A stretch of 64,000 nt of DNA from Streptomyces orinoci. Lineage in GTDB: Bacteria; Actinomycetota; Actinomycetes; Streptomycetales; Streptomycetaceae. Positions 8,515 through 15,120 of the stretch are shown here, piece by piece. The number at the start of each line of letters is the position of its first letter. The stretch's first letter is position 1. A model generated the notes under the pieces. That model had not been told where the DNA came from. It worked only from the letters and a program-made list of their open reading frames with translations, and did no database searches. The position numbers and the translations under genes were made by a program. The DNA lies in the NCBI RefSeq assembly GCF_003121295.1, contig NZ_PHNC01000031.1:436439-500438 (forward strand), given 5' to 3'.

Positions 8515-9015
8515 TCAGACTCCGGGGCGGCTCGTTCGATGGTTCAGGTGGGTCCTTCGGCGGATGCTGGTGGTGCCCCACCAGACGGTCCCGGCTTGGG
8601 TGCCGGCCGCGAGGTGTTCGGCCATCTCGTCGTGGGTGTTTCCGGCGGTGGTGGGTTCGGCGGAGACGATCAGGCGGACGGGGCCGCCCTCGGCGATGTG
8701 CCGTTGTCACTCCTGGCGGGTGCCGGGAATGCACAGCCACCAACGCTCGCCATAGTCGAGGGAGACGACACCTTGATGCAGGTGCAGCCCTGGCCCGACG
8801 TAGGGCGGTTCCACGTAGGCGGGCGCGAGGCCGAGACAAGAGGCCAGGGCGCGCATACCGGCGTCGATCCAGTCGAGCGTATCGCCGGGTCGGCGCGGCG
8901 GGGTGTGGGTCATCAGGAGTTGGCCAATGGGCCCGTCGTCGCCGTAGTACATGCCGTATGAGTGCGTGATCTCTGCCAGGAAGGCGAGGCCCGGCGTGGT
9001 CTCGATGGTGGTCAT
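8515..9015 (-). pseudogene. DUF protein of the left-end module, element A copy, nonsense-mutated
   Basis: Matches the 158-residue protein at 16404-16880. After RQE (near 8707) a TGA replaces the Trp codon of RQEWQRHI in the intact copy; the frame then continues with recognisable homology (HIAEGGPVRLIVSAEP) to a stop at 8515-8517. Start ATG at 9015 overlaps the stop of the HATPase gene (ATGA). The product is cut to about 102 residues. Confidence 0.8.
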
Positions 9016-9422
9016 AGTTTCTCCACTTCGGCCCACACGTACTTTCCCAAGGGCCTGGTGCCGGTGCCCCAGTTGGCGAGGGCGTCAACGATATGGAGGC
9101 CGCGGCCCCGGCCGCGTTCGTCGCTGTGCGGCTTCGGTTGGGGAAGCCGGCGGGCGGTGTCGTGGACCTCCACGCGTGTCCGGTCGTCGTCGGTGTCCAG
9201 GACGACAAGCAGGGAGTCGCCGGGCTCGGTGCCATACCGGACAGCGTTGGTCACCAGTTCCGATACCACGAGTACGAAGTCCTCGACGTGCTCAACTGGG
9301 TTGTGCCCCTCGGTGAGGATCTCGCGCACGAATTCGCGGGCAAGACGAGCGGACGGCGCCATGGCGTCAAGGACGAGCTGTCGGCGCGGGTGCCTGATCA
9401 CTCCCAGGCGTTGTGGTTTCAC
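9012..9422 (-). CDS. HATPase_c (anti-sigma-type) ATP-binding protein, element A copy
   Basis: 136 residues, GTG start with GGAGG upstream. It has the Bergerat fold motifs of the RsbW/SpoIIAB-like group common in Streptomyces: VVSELVTNAVRYG (N box) at about 53-65 and DERGRGRGLHIVDALA (G box) at about 101-116. Such proteins bind ATP and may act as anti-sigma factors or protein kinases; the partner is unknown. It is the first gene of the left-end module and is about 70 percent identical by eye to the prophage B copy. Confidence 0.8.
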   Translation of the reverse strand: MKPQRLGVIRHPRRQLVLDAMAPSARLAREFVREILTEGHNPVEHVEDFVLVVSELVTNAVRYGTEPGDSLLVVLDTDDDRTRVEVHDTARRLPQPKPHSDERGRGRGLHIVDALANWGTGTRPLGKYVWAEVEKL

Positions 9423-9651
9423 AAGGGGACCTCCAGTAGTCCGGGACCGCTCCGGTCAGCCCTTCCTTCAAGAAGAGGGCGAGCCGATGGAGAGCCTCGG
9501 CGCCGGCGTGTGTATGCGGTCGCTGTCCGCGACTATGCTCAACGCGCCAGCGGAGGCCCTCGTCGGAGTCTTGAAACTACGGGGGCCGGGCCGGTGAAAA
9601 AACTGACGCACGGTACGAGTTGTCAGAGGCCACCCAGTCCGGGAGCAGGTC

Positions 9652-10806
9652 ATGACTCCAACGCGGTCACCAGCACGGCGCGGAACACTGGCTGCCGGTC
9701 ATGACCGGCCAACTCAGGGCGGTCAAGGGGCCGTTACCGGGCATCTGCTGAAGGTTATCCGCGAGCGCATTCCGCTTACGCAGACACAGCTCGCCGAACG
9801 ACTGCGCGTCGATCCGACGACAGTGCAGGCGTGGGAATCGGGGCGGCGCCCTCTCGCCGCCGTGTCGGCCGCGCATCTGCTGACGCTTCGGCGTCGGTTG
9901 CTGGCCGAAGGGGCGGATCCCGCTTCCCTCGTCCTGCTTGATGTGGCCATGGATGCCGACTCCGTCATCGGCTACGCCCTTGACGAAGGGCGGTCGGCCG
10001 GAGAGGTCCGGGATCACCCCTTGGCGGGTTGGGTCTTCAACCGCGCCTCGACCCACGTGATCGCTTGGGCTCTCACAGGTACGCCCCCGGCGGCATTGCC
10101 GCCGGCCCCCGCCGTCACACCGCGTCGTCGCGGCCCGTCTCCCCACTCTCCTGTTCTCGCTGCTCCGCAGCGTCGGCAGTTCTTCTCTCATATGCGGCGG
10201 TCGGCCGAGATCGCTGAGCGCATCGGTGACGCCGGGGCCCTTCTGCGGCGCCAGGCCGTCTATCTGTGCAGTTACGACACGGCACCCGACACTCGGGAAT
10301 GGCTTGCCGACATACAGGGCCGCAGGCCCCTACGGTTCAACTCCTCGGCCTGGTCGCCGCGGTGGGCCGATGCGCGGTCACTGGCAACATCGCTGACCAG
10401 GTACGGCGATCTCGACCAACTGCATGGCTTTATCGAGCACGGCCTGAGTGACGACTCAGGGGAACTGGCGAACCTGAACTACTGGGCTTATTGGCTCGGG
10501 CACGACGCTCTGCCTCGGTCGGACGACTCGTTCATGGCCGACTCGTCGGCGCAGCGGTGGGACGCCGGCGTCCTGCTGCGAAGCCTGGCGGACAGGCTTG
10601 ACCCTGAGCTGGGGTGCATTGACCTCAATATCCACTCGGTCTGGTCGTTGCTGGCCAACAAGCCGGGACTGCCGACGAGTTATCCGGCTCTCGCGGGAGA
10701 TCTCCGCCACCGAGTCGCGCGGCTGCTCGACAGCGGTTCGGTCTCGCGACAAGCGCGTCGTGAGCTTGACCAGGTGCACTACGGTCTGAAGCTGAGTACC
10801 TACTGA
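9652..10806 (+). CDS. XRE-family helix-turn-helix regulator with long C-terminal domain
   Basis: 384 residues. An HTH domain at about 28-85 contains LTQTQLAERLRVDPTTVQAWE. The rest is predicted mostly helical and resembles the Streptomyces XRE regulators with a C-terminal ligand- or TPR-type domain. It is divergent from the HATPase gene and 21 nt upstream of an HD-domain gene, so the latter two are probably one operon. The HTH region may start later (MTGHLLKVIRERIPL), since the first 28 residues are low-complexity. Confidence 0.75.
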   Translation: MTPTRSPARRGTLAAGHDRPTQGGQGAVTGHLLKVIRERIPLTQTQLAERLRVDPTTVQAWESGRRPLAAVSAAHLLTLRRRLLAEGADPASLVLLDVAMDADSVIGYALDEGRSAGEVRDHPLAGWVFNRASTHVIAWALTGTPPAALPPAPAVTPRRRGPSPHSPVLAAPQRRQFFSHMRRSAEIAERIGDAGALLRRQAVYLCSYDTAPDTREWLADIQGRRPLRFNSSAWSPRWADARSLATSLTRYGDLDQLHGFIEHGLSDDSGELANLNYWAYWLGHDALPRSDDSFMADSSAQRWDAGVLLRSLADRLDPELGCIDLNIHSVWSLLANKPGLPTSYPALAGDLRHRVARLLDSGSVSRQARRELDQVHYGLKLSTY

Positions 10807-10827
10807 TCCATCGGAGGGACGCGCCGC

Positions 10828-11403
10828 ATGACGAACGATCAGCACGCCAAGGGTTCTGTGAGCTACCTGATGGAGATGGGTGCGCTGAAACGGGCCAAGC
10901 GCTCGGGTTGGTGGATCGCGGGTGTGAAGGACCCCGAGACGATCGCCGAACACAGCTTTCGCACCGCCGTCATTGGATCTGTGCTGGCCATGATGGAAGG
11001 GGTGGATCCGGCAAAGGTCGCGCTTCTGTGCACCTTTCATGACACCCAGGAGACGCGCGTCGGTGACATCCCCTGGATTGGCCGCCGTTACCTCAAGCCC
11101 GCCAAAAACGAGCAGGTTACGGCAGATCAGCTGGCGGAAGCGCATCCGGCGGTCGCCGCCGGCATTCAGGCCATCGTCGAAGAGTACGAGAACGGCGACT
11201 CTCCCGAGGTCGTGATCGCCCATGACGCCGACAAGCTTGAATGCATGATTCAGGGCCTTGAGTACCTGGAGCAGGGATACGCCAACGCCCAGGAGTGGGT
11301 TGACAGTACGCGGGCCAAGCTCAAGACGCCGTCCGCGATCGCGCTTGCGGATGCGGCACAGGGGATGTCGTCGATCGAATGGCAGCGTGTGTATCTGGCC
11401 TGA
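10828..11403 (+). CDS. HD-domain hydrolase (YfbR/5'-nucleotidase-like)
   Basis: 191 residues with the HD metal-binding residues in order: AEHSFRTA (His), FHDTQETRVGDI (His-Asp) and AHDADKLEC (Asp). Length and motif layout match the small HD family that includes YfbR, which removes phosphate from deoxynucleotides. Cytoplasmic. It lies 21 nt after the XRE regulator and probably shares its promoter. Substrate is inferred from family resemblance only. Confidence 0.8.
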   Translation: MTNDQHAKGSVSYLMEMGALKRAKRSGWWIAGVKDPETIAEHSFRTAVIGSVLAMMEGVDPAKVALLCTFHDTQETRVGDIPWIGRRYLKPAKNEQVTADQLAEAHPAVAAGIQAIVEEYENGDSPEVVIAHDADKLECMIQGLEYLEQGYANAQEWVDSTRAKLKTPSAIALADAAQGMSSIEWQRVYLA

Positions 11404-12082
11404 TGTTCAACTTTCGCGGCCCTCGGCGAGCTCCCACTTGGCTGACGGTGACGGCACCTTCAGGCACCGGGCCAAAGGTTCCCCTGGGGAGTCCTTCGGG
11501 GCCGTGATGGATGGCAGGAATTCTGGCTGTGAGCCCCAGCATGGTCTGCGCTTCGCCGAGGGAGACACCTGTGATCTCGTGGAGCAGGGACAAACCCAAA
11601 CGCCGGTGGGAACAGGCATGTTCGGCGAAAAACCCGACACGCTGCATCTCGCCGACGAATCGGTCGGGATCTATGCCGCCCTCCTCCGCCCGGCTTTCCG
11701 GTGCGGACATGTCGCACCGCATCACACACGTACCGTTCTGCCAGTACTCCACGTAGCACAGCGGTCCGGCCGCGGAGCAAGAGATCACATCGGTGCCGGT
11801 TGACGCGGCTTCAAGGCGCTCAGAGATGCTGCCCCAAGTGCTTGCCAGTTCCAGGGAAAAGGCCCACTCGCCTACCTCTCCCGCCCGCGCAGCGCCCCAA
11901 GTGTCGTAGTTCTCCATCCCCTCCCAGACAAATTGGAGCGCCGATTCCTCGTCTTCGGGTATGAACATGTCGGCTTCCTCGCAGGACAGCCGTAGCAGGA
12001 GCTCGCGCCCGCTGAGCCCCTTGGCGAGCGTCAGGCAGAACACGTCGTAGTCATCGGCGATCCAGTCAAGCGGACACTTCAC
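11321..12082 (-). CDS. DUF6461-like hypothetical protein
   Basis: 253 residues from a GTG start preceded by GGAGGCGC. The pattern WIADDYDVFCLTLAKGLSGRELLLRL followed by an acidic, aromatic-rich domain resembles DUF6461 proteins of actinomycetes. The last 27 codons overlap the 3' end of the convergent HD gene, which is unusual and may mean the C-terminus has run on after a lost stop. No signal peptide or membrane segment. Function unknown. Confidence 0.5.
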   Translation of the reverse strand: MKCPLDWIADDYDVFCLTLAKGLSGRELLLRLSCEEADMFIPEDEESALQFVWEGMENYDTWGAARAGEVGEWAFSLELASTWGSISERLEAASTGTDVISCSAAGPLCYVEYWQNGTCVMRCDMSAPESRAEEGGIDPDRFVGEMQRVGFFAEHACSHRRLGLSLLHEITGVSLGEAQTMLGLTARIPAIHHGPEGLPRGTFGPVPEGAVTVSQVGARRGPRKLNIRPDTHAAIRSTTSPVPHPQARSRTAS

Positions 12083-12283
12083 TGTTGAGCGCCTCCTTCG
12101 GATCTCAAGCCGAGTCTCAACGTATGACACTGCAAACGACATCTTCTCGCCGGGGCGGCGGGGCGCCGGCTTGCCGGACGGAGATGATCGTCATGGCCAG
12201 GCCGGGCCGGAGTGGCCAGGGAAGGCCCTAGCCATCGTCCCTGTTCGACCGGCCGCGCGTGCGCTCCGCCGGCCGACCCGCCC

Positions 12284-12365
12284 GAGGTAGTGACTTACCA
12301 GGGGAAACCCCAGCACAATCACCCGGAGCAATCAGCCCGTAACGGCCCTCCGGGAGGCACCCCCG
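12284..12365 (+). promoter_or_regulatory. Upstream region of the acyl-CoA ligase gene (host version)
   Basis: This stretch, CCCGAGGTAGTGACTTACC onward, is nearly identical to 52172-52253 in front of the phage-borne copy, even though the coding sequences behind them have diverged. It contains the small inverted repeat GGGGAAACCCC and a GGGAGG ribosome site before ATG 12366. Conservation suggests that promoter or operator elements lie here. Confidence 0.6.
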
Positions 12366-13060
12366 ATGCAGAGCACCATGCAGGACGTACCACTGCTCGT
12401 CTCACGGATCCTGGTCCATGGGACGACCGTCCATGGGCGGGCCGAGGTCCGTACCTGGAACGGGGAAGCGGCGACCCGCCGGACCTATGCCGAAATCGGG
12501 GCGCGGGCGGCGCAGTTGGCGCATGCGCTGCGGGATGAGCTCGGGGTGCGGGAGTCGGATGTCGTCGGCACGCTGATGTGGAACAACGCGGAACACCTTG
12601 AGGCGTATCTGGCCGTGCCGTCCATGGGGGCGGTGCTGCACACCCTCAATCTGCGGCTGCCCGCCGAGCAGTTGGGGTGGATCATCAACCATGCCGCGGA
12701 CCCGGTCATCATCGTGGACGGAAGTCTGCTGCCGCTCCTCGCGGCACTGATGCCGCACTTGCCGACCGTGCGGCATGTGGTGGTCAGCGGCCCCGGTGAC
12801 CGCTCGGTGCTCGATGGTGCCGCCGCCACCGTGCATGACTACGAGCGGCTGATCGCGGGCCGTCCGGTGGTGTACGACTGGCCCGAGCTGGACGAACGCA
12901 GTGCGGCGGCGATGTGCTACACCTCGGGGACCACCGGTGATCCCAAGGGTGTGGTCTACAGCCACCGTTCGGTGTATCTGCACTCCATGGAGGTCAACTC
13001 CGGGACGTCCTTCGGTCTGAAGCCGGGCGAGATCTGTATGCCGGTGGTGCCGATGTTCCA
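12366..13060 (+). pseudogene. Host acyl-CoA ligase gene, 5' part cut off by prophage B
   Basis: Codes for residues 1-231 of an adenylate-forming acyl-CoA ligase, including the phosphate loop CYTSGTTGDPKGVVYSHRS, and stops inside codon 232 (His of PMFH) at the attL core. In frame it continues 59 codons into phage DNA to 13238, but a strong hairpin at 13128 should end the message. Excision of the prophage would reconnect it to the 3' part at 52949. The codon style (GCG, CTG, CGG, CAT) matches the downstream host part, unlike the phage-borne copy. Confidence 0.9.
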
Positions 13061-13086
13061 CGTCAGTGGGTCTAAAGGGGCACAAC
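13021..13086. other. attL of prophage B
   Basis: Ligase sequence ends at the crossover dinucleotide CA (13059-13060). The phage arm follows: 13 bases, then AAAGGGGCACAAC (13074-13086). That last segment is the exact inverted complement of GTTGTGCCCCTTT at 52921-52933 in attR, which also stands 13 bases from its CA. Host arm plus phage arm gives B-P' structure. Confidence 0.93.
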
Positions 13087-13127
13087 GGCAACCGCCCTGG
13101 TCAGAGGCTCGCAGGCCAGGCAGGGCG

Positions 13128-13159
13128 CGGCCCCGGTACTCAGCGGAGTACCGGGGCCG
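13128..13159 (+). terminator. Palindromic hairpin just inside prophage B attL
   Basis: A 14-bp perfect stem (13128-13141 with 13146-13159) with loop AGCG. It stands between the truncated ligase frame and the alpha-CTD gene, and the same hairpin occurs in element A. It probably insulates prophage genes from the ligase promoter at the left junction. There is no T run, so strength is uncertain. Confidence 0.6.
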
Positions 13160-13228
13160 TTCCATGTGCGGGATCGGCTTGGGCCGAAGAGGTTCCGCTG
13201 GCACTTCCTGGTCTGAAATGATCACGCC

Positions 13229-13576
13229 ATGTCTATAACCAAGGAAGACCTGTTGGCGGCTGTACACAGCATGTCCCGGGACGACCTCCGTGAAGTCGTT
13301 GAGGCGGTCAAGACCAAGCTGGCCGACCCCGACAGGGGCGAAGAGGGGATGCTGAATATCGATCCGATGCTCCTCCGGCCAATCGAGGACCTGGAACTCA
13401 CCGTACGCAGCGCCAACTGCCTTAAAGCCGAGGACATCTTTTCCATCGGTGATCTGGTCTCACGCACCGAGGATGAGTTGCTCCGCTCCCCGAACCTTGG
13501 CAGAAAAAGCCTGGACGAGATCAAGGCCGCTCTCGCCGCCCGGGGGCTCTCCCTTGGGATGGCTGGGAAGAACTGA
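13229..13576 (+). CDS. Standalone RNA polymerase alpha C-terminal-domain-like protein
   Basis: 115 residues: an N-terminal helical segment (1-42), then a full alpha-CTD (about 45-111) with LLRPIEDLELTVRSANCL and PNLGRKSLDEIKAALA. The residues that contact UP-element DNA in E. coli RpoA (R265, N268, C269, K271, G296, K298, S299, E302) are all kept here as R60, N63, C64, K66, G91, K93, S94 and E97. From memory, the sequence is closer to the proteobacterial RpoA end (LTVRSANCLKAE, RGLSLGM) than to Streptomyces RpoA (LTVRSYNCLK). No assembly domain is present, so it cannot replace RpoA. It is the first gene inside attL and reads rightward, alone. Probable role: DNA- or polymerase-binding transcription modulator. 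Confidence 0.85.
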   Translation: MSITKEDLLAAVHSMSRDDLREVVEAVKTKLADPDRGEEGMLNIDPMLLRPIEDLELTVRSANCLKAEDIFSIGDLVSRTEDELLRSPNLGRKSLDEIKAALAARGLSLGMAGKN

Positions 13577-13604
13577 CCGGCTGACGTCCAGGCGCCAACT
13601 GTGG

Positions 13605-13620
13605 CGGGTCGTACGACCCG
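13605..13620. promoter_or_regulatory. Perfect 16-bp palindrome between convergent genes
   Basis: CGGGTCGTACGACCCG lies between the 3' ends of the alpha-CTD gene and the 148-residue gene. It could be a short two-way terminator stem or a protein-binding site. No T run is present. Confidence 0.45.
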
Positions 13621-13630
13621 TCGGGAGACC

Positions 13631-14077
13631 CTAGTTCCCCACGGTGCATAGTGCCTCGGCGAGGTCGGAAAGCTGCTCGCGGGGGAGGTGCAGCAGCGCG
13701 TCGGGGGCGATGCCGTCCCGGACGAGGGGGACATTCATGCGCCAGGAACCGGGGCGCCAGGGGTGGCGGATGCGGTCGCCGAAGGTCGGGGAGGCGTCGA
13801 GCAGTTCGACGAGGTGCAGGGCGTCGGCGATGGGGAGTTTCAGTAGGGCCCATCCGCGGTGGTAGGCGATGAATCCGTCGCCGCCGTACCCGAGGGGGGT
13901 GTCGCGCTGCTCGCGGACGCCGGCGGTTGCTTCGCCGACGTCTTGGCAGCAGGCGGTCGTCTTGATGCCGAGGCGCCACAGTTCGCGGACGACGGGGACC
14001 ATGTCGAGGTCTATCTCGACTGCGTCGCCGGCCGGGGTGGTGAGCGTTTCGTGTGGGTGGATGAGGGGGTCGGCCAT
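13631..14077 (-). CDS. Hypothetical protein at the end of the peptide-modification operon (148 aa)
   Basis: 148 residues starting MADPLIHPHETL. Same length and order as the element A protein at 7485-7931, and gap-free in alignment. Notable segments are KTTACCQDVGEATAG (vicinal Cys pair) and WRPGSWRMNVPLVRDG. No signal peptide or membrane segment. It is the last gene of the leftward operon, 13 nt after the phosphotransferase-like gene, and has survived in element A where the peptide cassette was lost, so it may serve the kinase-like protein or the whole module rather than the peptide. Family not recognised. Confidence 0.7.
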   Translation of the reverse strand: MADPLIHPHETLTTPAGDAVEIDLDMVPVVRELWRLGIKTTACCQDVGEATAGVREQRDTPLGYGGDGFIAYHRGWALLKLPIADALHLVELLDASPTFGDRIRHPWRPGSWRMNVPLVRDGIAPDALLHLPREQLSDLAEALCTVGN

Positions 14078-14090
14078 GGGGTTCCCCTTG

Positions 14091-14888
14091 TCATTGACGG
14101 AAGGTGGCCCAGTGGTCCGCGGCTTCGGCGAGGCCCGTTTTCCATGGCACGTCGGGGGCGTCGTCGGCGATGCCGCGCCAGAGGCGTTGCTGTGCCGTGG
14201 CGAAGACGTCGAGGGCGCGGGGCGGCGCGGTGGCCCATGCGGGGGTCTTGGCAGCCCACAGTTCGGCGTCGGCGGGGGTGTGGCCGGCGGCGATGAGCCA
14301 GACGACCCAGCACGCGGCGTCGATCCACGCTGCGCCGCGGGTGGGCCATGCCCAGTCCACGACGCGGGCTGCGCCCTCGGAGATCAGGACGTTGTCGGGT
14401 GTCCAGTCGGTATGCAGCAGCGTGTCGCCGCGCAGCAGTTCGGCGTCGTCGGGGTGGTCGAGGTAGTCGGCGAGGCGTTGCTCGATCAGTTTCAGGTCGA
14501 GGTCGCCGGGGGCGCGGACGCCGGACAGGGTGATGATCGCCTCGGCGACGAGCGGTAGGTCGTCGGAGTGGGGGCGGTAGTTGGCGGGCCGGCCGTCGAG
14601 GTGCTCGAAGCCGAGCAGGTGCCAGTCGTCGTCGCGGACGGTCCACAGCAGGCGGGGGGCGAGGCCGGCAACGTGCGGGTTGATGGCGGCCTCGCGCTGT
14701 TGTGTCCACGCGCGGGGGTGATCGTTGCGCAGGCCCTTGACGAAGACGCGGCCGGCGGGGGTGTCGAGGGTGGCGGCGATCTCGGAGTTGAGTCCCTTGT
14801 CGGTGGTCGTCGCGGCGTAGATCGGGCCGGTGCGGGCGGCGACGGCGTCGCGGGTGCTGGCGGGTAGGTCGTCCCATTGGAGTCTCAT
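14091..14888 (-). CDS. Phosphotransferase-like protein (aminoglycoside phosphotransferase fold)
   Basis: 265 residues (ATG start preceded by GGTGA; a GTG at 14897 is an alternative). The catalytic loop LLHTDWTPDNVLI at about 165-180 fits the HxDxxxxN pattern, and the metal-binding Asp follows in RVVDWAWPTRGA. An ATP-binding N-lobe is plausible from VFVKGLRND. Family members phosphorylate small molecules or proteins. Here it lies 84 nt after a putative RiPP precursor and on the same strand, so phosphorylation of the peptide or of a partner is a reasonable guess, not a demonstrated role. Element A keeps only the C-terminal part. Confidence 0.8.
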   Translation of the reverse strand: MRLQWDDLPASTRDAVAARTGPIYAATTTDKGLNSEIAATLDTPAGRVFVKGLRNDHPRAWTQQREAAINPHVAGLAPRLLWTVRDDDWHLLGFEHLDGRPANYRPHSDDLPLVAEAIITLSGVRAPGDLDLKLIEQRLADYLDHPDDAELLRGDTLLHTDWTPDNVLISEGAARVVDWAWPTRGAAWIDAACWVVWLIAAGHTPADAELWAAKTPAWATAPPRALDVFATAQQRLWRGIADDAPDVPWKTGLAEAADHWATFRQ

Positions 14889-14928
14889 GGTCACCACGGG
14901 CGGGAGTGTAGGGCGCGGGTGTGGCGGT

Positions 14929-14958
14929 GAGGCCGCCCGCGTGGGGGCGGGCGGCCTC
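14929..14958 (-). terminator. Strong hairpin directly after the precursor peptide gene
   Basis: GAGGCCGCCCGC (14929-14940) pairs perfectly with GCGGGCGGCCTC (14947-14958). It begins 14 nt downstream of the peptide stop. No T run. Such stems after precursor genes often partly stop transcription or protect the short message, giving more peptide than downstream enzyme. Confidence 0.6.
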
Positions 14959-14972
14959 GATGGGGTGTCGGT

Positions 14973-15104
14973 CTAGTACGGGTTGTCGTCGCCGCAACCG
15001 CGCATGACCTCGTTGCCGGCGAGGTTGTCGAGGTCCTCGACGAACTCGATGTCGTCCTCGACGGCGGCCGGTGTCGTGGTGATCTCAACGGCGTTAGGTG
15101 CCAT
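14973..15104 (-). CDS. Putative RiPP precursor peptide (43 aa)
   Basis: 43 codons with an excellent ribosome site (GAGGAGGTG, 7 nt before ATG). The peptide has a Thr/Ala-rich start (MAPNAVEITTTPAA), an acidic middle (VEDDIEFVEDLDNL), and a short end with one Cys: AGNEVMRGCGDDNPY. It starts 16 nt after the stop of the radical SAM/SPASM gene on the same strand. Size, acidic leader-like middle, single Cys and Tyr near the C-terminus fit a substrate for that enzyme. The C-terminal Tyr recalls mycofactocin precursors, but sequence and context differ. Cross-link type, cleavage site and bioactivity are unknown. Confidence 0.75.
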   Translation of the reverse strand: MAPNAVEITTTPAAVEDDIEFVEDLDNLAGNEVMRGCGDDNPY

Positions 15105-15120
15105 GGGTGTTCACCTCCTC

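Larger units (their letters stand above)
7362..12283. mobile_element. Element A: decayed relative of prophage B
   Basis: The left 2 kb (7362-9422) is co-linear with the left end of prophage B: attL arm, hairpin, the 148-residue gene, a kinase-like piece, a DUF gene and a HATPase gene. Here the cassette is shortened by a fusion deletion and one gene has a nonsense mutation. No integrase or structural gene remains. The right part (9652-12082) holds three genes without counterparts at the left end of B, so its membership is uncertain. The right limit is where the intact ligase 5' region begins. Confidence 0.6.

Noticed and set aside
9652..12082. Treating the XRE, HD and DUF6461-like genes as a defence system
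   Set aside because: No nuclease, toxin or sensor pair is evident. They may be ordinary element or host genes, so no defence claim is made.
13061..13238. The truncated ligase reading on for 59 codons into phage DNA
   Set aside because: The extension is non-coding phage sequence including the hairpin stem, and it overlaps the start of the alpha-CTD gene. Not part of a real protein.
14973..15104. Calling the 43-residue peptide a mycofactocin precursor
   Set aside because: The C-terminal Tyr is shared, but the mycofactocin ending (usually Val-Tyr after a Cys-Gly) and its neighbouring genes (MftB, MftD and others) are absent.
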